A DNA stretch of 64,000 nucleotides from Sciurus carolinensis (taxonomy: Eukaryota > Chordata > Mammalia > Rodentia > Sciuridae), in NCBI RefSeq assembly GCF_902686445.1, contig NC_062224.1, positions 55,055,156-55,119,155 of the forward strand, read 5' to 3'. A program made the position numbers and the translations under genes. Within the stretch, counting starts at the first letter, position 1; each line of letters starts with the position of its first letter. This document shows positions 1 to 8,190 of the stretch, piece after piece. The notes beneath the pieces were generated by a model. It saw only the letters and a list, made by a program, of their open reading frames with translations, was not told where the DNA came from and ran no database searches.

Positions 1-468
1 AACACATGGATCAATATTATCTGAGTGTTTGAGCATATAATTCTTGCCTGCACAATTTGTCTTGTTTAAAAGATAAAATTTCAAGGACAGATTCAATGGA
101 GCTGATGATGCATGCTTATCCATGGATCCAGGTTATATTGAGGAATAAGGAAAACAAAGAAGGCCCAAGGAAATCAGATAGTGGCAGGAGGAAGGAGACT
201 TGAAGAGTGGTCTGACAGTGACAGTAAGAGGCTGTTTCTAAAAGAAAACAAATATTATCATAAAAATAAAAACAAGGCACTACATGTTATATCTTATACA
301 CCAAGACTCTTGGAATAAAAGACCTGTGCTTTTTTTTTTTCCCTGTAATTACCCAGAGACCCTGAAACTGGGCAGTGGACATGTGAGTTTGGAATCATAA
401 AGGAACTGGTTAAAGAACTGTACGTGTATGACTGCATGACTGATGTGATCCTGCAATATGTTTAATCA
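1..468. other. Unannotated AT-rich intergenic DNA
   Basis: I see no gene, long ORF or recognisable repeat here. A short T run lies near 331-340. The sequence is ordinary AT-rich mammalian intergenic DNA, possibly decayed repeat. Confidence 0.5.
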
Positions 469-469
469 G

Positions 470-575
470 AAAAATGAGAGATTACACTCTCTTTATGTAT
501 GAGCTATCAAAATGTATAAATGCATTCTATTGTCATGTACAACTAATTAGAAGAAAATTTAAAAATTTTTGAAAA
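470..575 (+). mobile_element. L1 3'-end fragment (squirrel-type tail)
   Basis: The stretch around 505-560 (ATGTATAAATGCATTCTATT, then TGTCATGTACAACTAATTAG) and the following A-rich tail match closely a second copy at 56149-56230 in this window, which has a clean poly(A) and a target duplication. Both look like severely 5'-truncated L1 3' ends. The left boundary is uncertain. Confidence 0.5.
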
Positions 576-720
576 AAGAACCAACTCCCAGAGGATTGTT
601 AACATGATGGCCTTTGCTTAACCACTTTAATACCGACTTCACCAAGTTCTTAAAATGCCTCTGAGAAACAACGACAGAACTAAGTCATCATAGATCTAGG
701 AAAGAAGAAAAGAAAGAATT

Positions 721-930
721 AACCAGGTGCAGTGGTATACACCTATAATCCCAGTGGTTTGGGAAGCTGAGGCAGGAGGATCACAAGTTCAAAGCCAGTC
801 TTAGCAACTTGCTCAGCCCTAAGCAACTTAGTGAGACCCTGTCTCAAAATAAAAAATAAGAAGTTCTGGGAACTAGCTAAGAGGTAAAGTGCCCCTGGGT
901 TCAATCCCTACTACCAAAAAACAAGAAAAG
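721..930 (+). mobile_element. B1-dID composite SINE
   Basis: The left half has the B1/7SL signature (CCTATAATCCCAG, GAGGCAGGAGGATCACAAGT, GAGACCCTGTCTC). An A-rich linker follows, and the right half is a degraded ID (tRNA-derived) unit ending GGGTTCAATCCCTACTACC plus an A-tail. Flanking AAAAGAAAGAATTA (about 709-722) and AAAAGAGAGAATTA (about 927-940) look like a target-site duplication. This fused architecture is characteristic of squirrel-related rodents. It is transcribed by RNA polymerase III when active and is non-coding. Confidence 0.85.
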
Positions 931-944
931 AGAGAATTAGGAAA

Positions 945-1334
945 ACAGGGAAACAATGGAAGAGTCTGCTAGGGCAACAGTAAACCTGCCAAGGCGCACT
1001 AGAGGAAGAAAAACCTGTGTGACAAATTATCCCTAAGGCCTAAAAGTGCACACACCAAAAAAGTAAATAGAGTTGATGAGAAAATTATTCATATTAGTCA
1101 TTTTCTTTATACATGTATATTTTAATAGATATAAATTGAATAAATACATTTTAATATACATAAGTTATATATGTGCATTAAACATAAATTTAATATTATT
1201 TTTGAATAGTCATACCCAAACTTATGATACCTTTTCATGCTGCTACAAAGTTGTATGTTGAAAGGTAATATTATCCTAATGACTCTGTCTTTGTATGCCA
1301 CCCTAGTTCTCAAACACCAGGGAGTAAGCCTAGG
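945..1334. other. Unannotated AT-rich DNA
   Basis: No supported gene. Short ORFs here on both strands have no recognisable domain and low-complexity AT-rich composition. Confidence 0.5.
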
Positions 1335-1800
1335 AAGCGCCTTTCAGGTGCTTTTGGTCTTCTGGTAAAGGGGTGCTGGGTTCATTGTCTCCAATCAGCA
1401 AAGAATTGAAGAACAGGGCAAAGAGATAGCAAGCAAGAAGTAGGTTTATTGCAAAAGAGAGAGATAGACTTCTCCAAAGAGAAGGGAGCTCAGAGCTGGG
1501 CACCCTGTAGGGAAGTTTTGGACTGTTCTTATGGTCTCTGGAATTTCCTCCTTTCCTTATTGCCTTCCCCATCCACATGCTCCTCACTATTATGATTGGT
1601 GCCCCCTCTGTCCATGTATTTCTTTTAGTTTTTCTAGTGGATCCCCCACTTAGGAGCATGAGAATGGAAGGGGTATCTAATTGGGTCCTCCACTTGTGTC
1701 CACGAGCACTTTTGTCAGACAGGAAGTTGACCTCATCAGAAGATCCTCTCCATACTCTTTTGTTCTAACCCTGGCCCTAATCTTCTCACTCACCATCTTG
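1335..1800 (-). mobile_element. Solo LTR-like fragment, gammaretrovirus/ERV1 style
   Basis: Read on the minus strand, the block has the layout of an LTR. A CTCTTTTGCAATAAACC segment (AATAAA poly(A) signal near 1447-1452) is preceded by a CT-rich R-like stretch and followed by a U5-like CT-rich segment ending near GGCGCTTCC. No internal retroviral ORF is attached, so it is either a solo LTR or a remnant. Boundaries and family are not certain. Confidence 0.5.
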
Positions 1801-2039
1801 CCCTGACTACCTAAGCCCTTTTACATCTTCCTTAACTGTATATAGCAGGTATTTAAGATGAAAATTAATGCCTGAAGTTAATAAATTAAGTGGTCAAGAT
1901 CCTACATTTATCTACTCAGTTCAAGATACTTTGGGGTATTCATCATTTCCATCTGGATGAGTGCATTAGAATAGATAAGGGTAGACAAAATAATCCTTAC
2001 TCCCTCCATATCCCCATTTTCTAGTCAGGAAGCAAATTC

Positions 2040-2285
2040 CAAGCATGCGCACATTCTCTATCTCTCTGTCTTTCTCTCTCTCCCTCTTGATCTCTCCCTC
2101 TTGATGGCCTGCATTGTCCCTTGAATATGTCTCATTTTCCTAAATAAAGCTCTGTGTCTCTTTGTCTCTAACCAACACACGCTAAAATTATTTTCCCTAC
2201 TATGTCAAGGACCCCACTTCTCCTGAGTGGAGGTCTTCTTCTCCGGGAATTCCTTGGACCTCTTCAGATGACAGCCAGATATCAA
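2040..2285 (+). mobile_element. LTR 3' portion (R-U5-like), ERV1 style
   Basis: A long CT-rich stretch (2056-2105) is followed by CCTAAATAAAGCTCTGTGTC with an AATAAA signal near 2143-2148, a TGT/CT-rich run, and a U5-like end (GAGTGGAGGTCTTCTTCTCC). This arrangement is typical of gammaretroviral LTR 3' halves. It lies on the opposite strand to the LTR-like block at 1335-1800, so the two are not a simple provirus pair. Confidence 0.45.
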
Positions 2286-2771
2286 ATTTATCAGAAAAAA
2301 AGCTTCAAAGTAGACTATGAATGTGTTCACAGGACTAAAGAGAAATTAAAGAAGTAATTGAAGATCTGATGACAATATTGCATCAAGTAGAGAATATCAA
2401 CAACAAAAAATCATTAAAAGGAATCAAATGGAAAGTACAGAGTTGAAAAACACAATAACTGAAAAAACTCAATAGAAGGGTTCAACAGATTTGAAGTAAC
2501 AGAAGACAGAATAATAGACTTGGAAATTAGACAAGGTTAAGAACAAAGAAAAGAAAGAATGAAGAAAAAATGAAGAGAACCTTAGAAATGTCGAACGCAT
2601 CATAGGAAAAGTATTGAAAGTCAAAGACAAGAAGGAAATCTTTAAGCAGCAAGAAAAATGACTCATTCCTTACAAGGGAATCCCACTAAAATTAACAACT
2701 GACTTAGCAAAACCAGTGGTAGTCAGAAGGCACTGTGGTAACTACTGAAAGCGTCAAAGGAAATGACTATC
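2286..2771 (+). mobile_element. Ancient L1 ORF1 fragment (left half, split by an ERV)
   Basis: Plus-strand sequence resembles the coiled-coil to C-terminal part of an old mammalian L1 ORF1, with many frameshifts and stops. Features include a glutamate/lysine/asparagine-rich coiled-coil-coding stretch and a segment corresponding to the 'CAAGGGAATCCC' region of L1 ORF1. It stops at 2771, where the ERV begins, and resumes at 16345 with CAACCAAGAATCCTATAT, the expected next part of ORF1. It is a dead relic that served as insertion target. Confidence 0.65.
2766..2771. repeat. ERV target-site duplication, left copy (ACTATC)
   Basis: ACTATC directly precedes the TG of the 5' LTR and recurs at 16345-16350 directly after the CA of the 3' LTR. 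Six base pairs is the duplication length known for betaretrovirus-like (IAP/ERVK) integrase. Confidence 0.9.
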
Positions 2772-2924
2772 TGTGGCGAGCCGCCTCACCACCATGATAA
2801 GATGGCGCTGGTTTCCTGAAGTACTTTCTAGGTAAACAAGCCCATATTTGGTTAAGCCAACTGTTGCAAGGGAGCACCTATGAACATAGGCCAAGTGGCA
2901 GGAGTAGATTGACTATTGCAAGAG

Positions 2925-2930
2925 TATAAA
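2925..2930 (+). promoter_or_regulatory. TATA box of 5' LTR
   Basis: TATAAA in the context AAGAGTATAAAGTG. The 3' LTR has the same element at 16216-16222 (TATAAAA). It lies about 70 bases upstream of the poly(A) signal, as expected for a short R region. Confidence 0.75.
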
Positions 2931-2994
2931 GTGTATGAATTCGGCTCAAGAAAAGAAGAAGAAAAAACCATGGTTTTATAATATTAAGGTCCTT

Positions 2995-3000
2995 ATTAAA
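2995..3000 (+). terminator. LTR poly(A) signal ATTAAA
   Basis: ATTAAA in CCTTATTAAACTGC, conserved at 16286-16291 in the 3' LTR. It is the only canonical or common-variant poly(A) hexamer in the LTR and is followed by a T-rich stretch (GTCGTGCTTTCTTGC). Confidence 0.65.
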
Positions 3001-3055
3001 CTGCTGAAGGAAGATTCCTGTGTCGTGCTTTCTTGCGGGCGAGGGACACGACAAG

Positions 3056-3073
3056 TGGTGCCGAAACCCGGGA
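3056..3073 (+). promoter_or_regulatory. Primer-binding site, tRNA-Phe
   Basis: TGGTGCCGAAACCCGGGA begins two bases after the LTR. Its reverse complement TCCCGGGTTTCGGCACCA equals the 3' end of mammalian tRNA-Phe including CCA. tRNA-Phe priming is known for IAP elements among class II ERVs, whereas HERV-K and MMTV types use tRNA-Lys. It is the site at which minus-strand DNA synthesis starts. Confidence 0.92.
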
Positions 3074-3105
3074 ATTTAGAACTTTCAGTGGTTAGGGGGT
3101 GCACC

Positions 3106-3125
3106 GGTAAGTACCACAGGTAAGT
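3106..3125 (+). promoter_or_regulatory. Two tandem 5' splice-donor-like sites
   Basis: CG|GTAAGT (GT at 3107-3108) and CAG|GTAAGT (GT at 3120-3121) lie 13 bases apart in the leader between primer site and gag. Both match the mammalian donor consensus very well. In simple and betaretroviruses a leader donor is used to make the subgenomic env mRNA. Use is inferred only. Confidence 0.6.
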
Positions 3126-3157
3126 GTGGCACTCCTCTATAGATAAGAGAGGGCGGG

Positions 3158-3321
3158 AATCGACCTTGCATAGTCGATTAACAAAGCGGGAATCGACCTT
3201 GCATAGTCGATTAACAAAGAAAAATATTGAATCGACCTTGCATAGTCGATTAACAAAGCGGGAATCGACCTTGCATAGTCGATTAACAAAAAAAATATTT
3301 AATTGACCTGCATAGTCGATT
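3158..3321 (+). repeat. Five tandem leader hairpins, AATCGAC-N8-GTCGATT
   Basis: Five units at 3158-3179, 3191-3212, 3230-3251, 3263-3284 and 3301-3321 (the last with one T lost and one C-to-T change). In units 1-4 each is a 7-bp perfect inverted repeat AATCGAC / GTCGATT enclosing the loop CTTGCATA. Start-to-start spacing alternates 33, 39, 33, 38, because two spacer types alternate (AACAAAGCGGG and an A-rich one with AATATT), so the array is also a 72-bp dimeric repeat. It lies between the splice donors and the gag ATG, where retroviral packaging and dimerisation elements sit. The loop holds the self-complementary TGCA. A role in packaging or dimerisation is inference. Confidence 0.85.
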
Positions 3322-3384
3322 AACAAAGAAAGAAAGATATTTTGTTTTCACTTCATTCTGCTTGCTCTGAACGCTGCTTTCATT

Positions 3385-4690
3385 ATGGGCAATTCTCCAT
3401 CTAGTTCATTAGTACAGTCTTTAGATTTTTTGTTGCGCTCCAAAGAGCTCAAGGTCAAACGCAGTACTTTAGAAACATTCCTTGTAAGAATTGATAAAGC
3501 GGCCCCATGGTTTGCTGTCTCCAGAAGCTTGACTCCTGCCAGCTGGGATAAGTTGGGAAAAGATTTGGATTTCCTTCAGGAGCAGGGACAATTGGAGAAA
3601 GGGGTGATACCGCTATGGAAATTAATAAAAGGATGTATTCTTGATGGTAGATGTCAGGAAGCTATTCATAAAGGACAGGAAGTTCTTGAACAACTACATG
3701 AGGAGAAGTCTGAGGATTCTATGAGTACTTCTAGTAAACATAGTACAGAAGAGCAGGTTTATGGAACTATTCCAAAGAGAGACTGTACCCAGATTTAAAA
3801 GCCCTTAGAACACCAGAAGAAACAGGGGAGTCAGAATCAGACGGTGATGAGGAAGTGAAAGAGCTAACGCAGCACTTACGGAAGGTAAAGATAAAAGAAG
3901 GGGAACTAAGAGGCAAAAAGATTTTAGACAAAAGGACTATGAGGAAGAACAGAAGCCAGCTCTAGCCTATGATCCTCCCCCGTATGGAAGGGGTTCCAAG
4001 CACGGGTAGAACTTTTAACTCTGCAGCTTGGAGGGCTGCCCATGTAGAGTTAGGGTTTGCCTGTCCTGTATTCCAGGATAATGATGGGGGAAGACATCAG
4101 GAACCCATAGAATTTAAAACAATAAAGAATATAGCAGAATCTGTCTGCACTTATGGTGTGGATGCTGCTTTTACTATCGCCCAAATAGAGGGGCTCAATA
4201 GATTCTGCATGACCCCCTCGGACTGGGCCAGTTTAGTGAAAGCTTGTGTTTCCCCAGGTAAATATTTAGACTGGAGAGCCTTCGTGTTAGAGGGGGCCAA
4301 TGAACAGGCTGCACACAACCAAGCTATGGGCAAACCTGCCTGGGATGTGGATATGCTTCTGGGGCAGGGTAGATTTGCCAATCAGCAAACAGGCTTTCCA
4401 TTAGAGGTTTATGAACAAATTAATAAGATCTACATTGCTGCCTGGAAAGCACTTCCTAATAAAGGAGAGGTGCAAGGTAACCTAACAAAAATTGTCCAAG
4501 GCCCCACAGAAGCTTTTTCAGATTTCGTGGCTAGAATGGTAAATGCAGCAGGGAAGATCTTCGGGAATGCTGATGCAGTTATGCCTTTAATTAAACAATT
4601 AGTATATGAACAATGTACAAGAGAATGCAAAATGCTATTAACCTGATTCTCAACCAGGAAGAAAAAGGGTTAAAAAGTCCTGGGTGATCC
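3385..4690 (+). pseudogene. gag: ERV gag remnant: matrix (p10-type) and capsid
   Basis: The first frame (3385-3798, 137 codons) starts MGNSPSSS, with the Met-Gly that allows N-myristoylation. It resembles the betaretroviral p10 matrix domain, including a tryptophan-rich PWF segment and a GVIPLWKLIKGC helix. A frameshift follows near 3790, and an acidic linker continues in another frame. A PPPY late-budding motif is encoded at 3974-3985. After a further shift near 4000, capsid runs in the frame ending 4646: an N-terminal domain rich in aromatic residues, then the major homology region near 4497-4556 (Q-G-x4-F-x2-F pattern). One more shift near 4630 leads into a 14-C tract, and nucleocapsid zinc knuckles are not found. 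At least three frame breaks make it non-functional. Confidence 0.85.
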
Positions 4691-4691
4691 T

Positions 4692-4705
4692 CCCCCCCCC
4701 CCCCC
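4692..4705 (+). repeat. Poly-C run (14 C) at the gag break
   Basis: Fourteen consecutive C lie just beyond the last recognisable gag sequence. Such homopolymers are unstable and error-prone in sequencing. The run coincides with the border between retroviral sequence and the AT-rich filler. Confidence 0.8.
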
Positions 4706-6359
4706 GCCTGGCCTTGCTGAAGCCTGCATTGGAATGTAAACTGCAACAGTCTCAGCGGGAAAGGGGGGTAAACTGAAGATAAGAAAAGAAAACAAAAGGG
4801 TGTCTGTTTTAAACTTCTGGACTGCTACACAGAATTAACTCATTTTCCAGGATTCTTGTTTTGTTTTGTTTTTCTTTAATGCTGTATTTTTGAGCTCATA
4901 ATTTGATCTTGCATACCTAGGTTAATGATTTTTTTTCTTTTTGATCAGTTCTATTTTTTATTCAACTAAAGTTTTTGAACATCTGTTACATTACAATGGA
5001 GATTCACCTATAAAGTTACAAGGCCTTTGATTTTGTGTTATTTCTATGTCATGCTGTCTGGTGTCATGTTTTGTCTGTATCAAAACTGAGCGCTCTAAAT
5101 TAAAATTTAAAAATGGATCCAAATACTTTTATTCACGTGATTTGAAAGAGTTCTATTTAAATTGAGTAAACTAATAAAAGTGAATGTCTTTAAAAATAAC
5201 TTGCAAGTCTCTAGGTGGTCAAACTAATGGAATGTTGATGTTAAACAATGTCTAATATCAATTGTTCTAGGACTTTTCTTCAACAGGAAAGAGACAACAA
5301 ATACTGTTCAGGACACCTGCCTGCTTTCTTGGTTTTTACAGAATAAGTAAATTAGAGTTATATATAGGGATTACTTAAATGTGTTTGTAGAGACATCTGA
5401 TTAATTTACAAAATTAAAATGCTCATTGTTAAATAACATCAAGTACTCTTAACTCCTTAAATTCCATGGAGTATCATACTTAAACATTATTGGTGCTTTC
5501 ATAGGTTGGTAAATAAAAAGGGTTTAAATTACTTTGTGTCCTCACTAAACTAAAAACAAGGTTACTAAGAGTTATGTCTTAACAAGTACAATTCTATATA
5601 CAAAGGGTTCTAAAGGTTTCAACTGTGTTTCAATTAGAGTACTATAAACAACACAATATTTAATCTTATTAAAATAGAGCAATTTATCTAAATTCAGAAA
5701 TTTCATAAGAGTTGTTTCAAAATGTAAAAAAAAGGGGTCAACAAATAGGAAAGAAAAAATAAAAGGGTCTGGATATGGAAATATATTTAGTAAAAGGGAA
5801 AAGGAAATGTTTCTAGGTAAGAAAGTGCTTATATGATGAAATACATGAGGGTCTAAGTAAGTGCTAAGAACGTCTATGTAAATAAAGGGTAGGTTTCAAC
5901 ATGTAAACAGCCAAAGCTATTTAAGGTTTTTCCTAAGGTGAAATACTAATGTCCTGATAAAACCAAAGTTTAATCTACATGGTAAAATGACATGGTATAA
6001 TACAAGGATTTCTTAGAAACACTAATTTACTCTTAACTTTGTGTCTATTAAGTTTTATTCTTTAGAACAATTAGTCTTAAAAATTGGGGTTTATACAATT
6101 ATGGTTAAACAACTGTTAAGAGTTGTACTATGTTACAGAGTCTAAATTTTCTTTAAAAACTAATTTGGTAAGATAAAGTGTCAAGGTAATTGTAAAATGG
6201 TCACTAGTATATGAATGTGTTCATATTTTTCAGGTATACAAGTTTTTAAAGCAGGAAATTTATCAAGCTGTGCTATTCTCCAGATTAAACTTGTCTGTAA
6301 TGGTAATCTTAAAACTTATAAAGAGTAAATTTTAATTGGGGATTTATTTCTATCATTTA
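4706..6359. other. AT-rich non-coding filler of the ERV, part 1
   Basis: About 1.65 kb between capsid and the nested L1, where nucleocapsid, protease and RT would be expected. I find no ORF above 60 codons, no DTG/DSG protease motif, no YxDD RT motif, and no SINE or L1 signature. It is T/A-rich with many short TAAAGG/TCTAAG-like words. It continues after the L1 at 12242. It could be captured cellular or other retroelement sequence; the origin is not recognised. Confidence 0.6.
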
Positions 6360-6375
6360 ATGTTCTATTATGGGA
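6360..6375. repeat. Target-site duplication of L1-A, left copy
   Basis: ATGTTCTATTATGGGA at 6360-6375 recurs as ATGTTCTATTACGGGA at 12226-12241 (one mismatch in 16). It marks both ends of the nested L1 and shows that 4706-6375 and 12242 onward were once continuous. Confidence 0.9.
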
Positions 6376-7121
6376 GTGCAGCTCAGCGTACTCTGGCACG
6401 CAAGCAGATTCAGGGTCCAGACAGGGCAGCCAGAGACTTCCCCAAGTAGTCTGGACCCTGCGGGGGAGGTGCCATTCAAGGCTAGCTTCTCGGAGCTGAC
6501 CGCCCGTGAGAGACTTTCTACATAGAACCAGCCACAAGCCCCCGAACCAACGGAGAGCCTCGATCTGCAAACAGCCTCTGGGATCAGGGCAGGGCAGCCA
6601 GAGACCTCTCAGGCGGCTCTGCCCACTCCGGCTGCAGGCTCTCTTCTCGGGGCGATCCAAGATGGCGGCCTAAAGGGAGACTGCACCCCCTGTCGCTCCA
6701 GAACCCAGGAGTTAAGAAGGGGAGGCATTGAGAGTCTCGGACTGAAATAGAGCCACGGGTGAGTCTGCCCACTGGGTAAGCTTGGCCCGGGGGCAGGCCC
6801 AGATAGAGGGGCTTATCGGAGCCGGGCAGGGCAGCTAGAGTCTTCCCAAGGTAGCCTTCCACACTCCGGCAGTGAGCTCCTCCCACACTGCCAGCTGCAC
6901 GGTGCAGGCCCACAGTGAGAGCATTCAGCACAGAGCCAGTTCCAAATCGTGGAACCAGGGGGGCTAGGGGCAGTTTTCTTTGGATGCACTGCTTTATCAG
7001 ATTCCTCCAAGACATCAGGCTACTGAAGGCTGGGAGGTGATACACTGGAAATCTACCAGGACACTATAAGCCAATAGTGGAAAACTGCAATATCTCAGGG
7101 TCCCACTGACAGCTGACCAAC
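6376..7121 (+). promoter_or_regulatory. L1-A 5' UTR with extra upstream promoter units
   Basis: The usual L1 start with a YY1-type motif (ATCCAAGATGGCGGCC) is internal, at 6655-6670. About 275 bp upstream of it also belong to the element, since they lie inside the target duplication. They resemble the internal UTR unit: GGGCAGCCAGAG occurs at 6424 and 6592, and GGGCAGCTAGAG at 6829. The UTR thus contains tandemly repeated units, somewhat like monomeric rodent L1 promoters. Confidence 0.65.
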
Positions 7122-8159
7122 ATGAGAAACAAGGGAAGAAAATGTCCCAAACAAACCTAGATACTACATCAATAAAACCCAATGACAGCACAGCAGAAGA
7201 AATGTCAGAAAGGGAGTTCAGAATGTATGTAATTAAAACGATTAGGGAAGCTAACGAGGAGGTGAAAGAGCAAATGCAGGCATTGAAGGAGTAGATGAAA
7301 GAGCAAATGCAGGCATTAAATGATCGCACCAATCAACGTTAAAAGAGCAAATACGGGAAGCAAGAGATCATTTCAATAAAGAGTTAGAGATACTAAAAAA
7401 AAAACAAACTGAAATACTTCAAATGAAGGAAACATAAACCAAGTTAAAAACTCCATAGAAAGCATAACCAATAGAATGGAGCACCTGGAAGACAGAACCT
7501 CAGACATTGAAGAAAAATTATTTAATCTTGAAAGCAAAGTTGGTCAAACAGAGAAGATGGTAAGAAATCATGAACAGAATCTACAAGAATTATGGGATAT
7601 CATGAAAAGGCCAATTTAAGAATTATTGGGATTGAGGAAGGCTTAGAGAAGCAAACCAAAGGAATGAACAATCTATTCATGAAATAATATCAGAAAATTC
7701 CCAAATCTGAAGAATGAAATGGAAAACCAAATACAAGAGGCTTATAGAACTCCAAATATACAAAATTACAGCAGACCCACAACAAGGCATATTATTATGA
7801 AAATAACTAACATACAAAACAAAGACAGAATTTTAAAGGCCATGAGAGAAAAGAATCAAATTGCATTCAGAGGGAAACCAATAAGAATATCAGCAGATTT
7901 TTCAATCCAGACCCTAAAAGCCAGAAGGGCCTGGAACAGCATATACCAAGCCCTGAAAGAAAACGGATGCCAACCAAGAATCTTATACCCAGCAAAACTT
8001 ACCTTCAAATTTGACGATGAAATAAGATCCTTCCATGATAAACAAAGCTAAAGGAATTTACAAAAAGAAAGCCAGCATTACAGAACATTCTCAGCAAATA
8101 TTCCATGAGGAAGAGATGAAAAACAATGATGCAAATCAGCAACAGGAGGTGCTAGCCTA
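7122..8159 (+). pseudogene. L1-A ORF1 (RNA-binding chaperone), frameshifted
   Basis: Begins ATGAGAAACAAGGGAAG, matching the MRKQGKK start of intact ORF1 copies in this window. It encodes the coiled coil, the RRM-like core (around 7610-7680) and the C-terminal domain (7719-8051 stays open). The coiled coil carries a duplicated 33-base unit (7258-7321) that includes a premature TAG. Single-base deletions break the frame near 7436, 7616, 7679, 7692 and 8046. It is non-functional. Confidence 0.85.
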
Positions 8160-8190
8160 AAGGAATAGCCAATAAAGGAGAAACCAAATC

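Larger units (their letters stand above)
2772..3053 (+). repeat. 5' LTR of the IAP-like ERV (282 bp)
   Basis: Starts TGTGGCGAGCC and ends GGGACACGACA. It contains a YY1-like AAGATGGCG motif near the start (2810-2820), a TATA box at 2925-2930 and an ATTAAA poly(A) signal at 2995-3000, giving a compact U3-R-U5. It is nearly identical to the 3' LTR at 16061-16344. The short length is typical of IAP-class LTRs. A Kozak-like ACCATGG in the R region opens only a three-codon frame. Confidence 0.93.

Noticed and set aside
2935..3123. 62-codon frame starting MNSAQEKKKKK across LTR and leader (and its echo at 16223-16432)
   Set aside because: It spans U3, R, U5, the primer site and a splice donor, so it is a by-product of non-coding LTR sequence that is simply present twice.
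3158..3321. Regularly spaced repeats resembling a small CRISPR array
   Set aside because: Spacers are near-identical rather than unique, the repeats are short hairpins, and the context is a mammalian retroviral leader.
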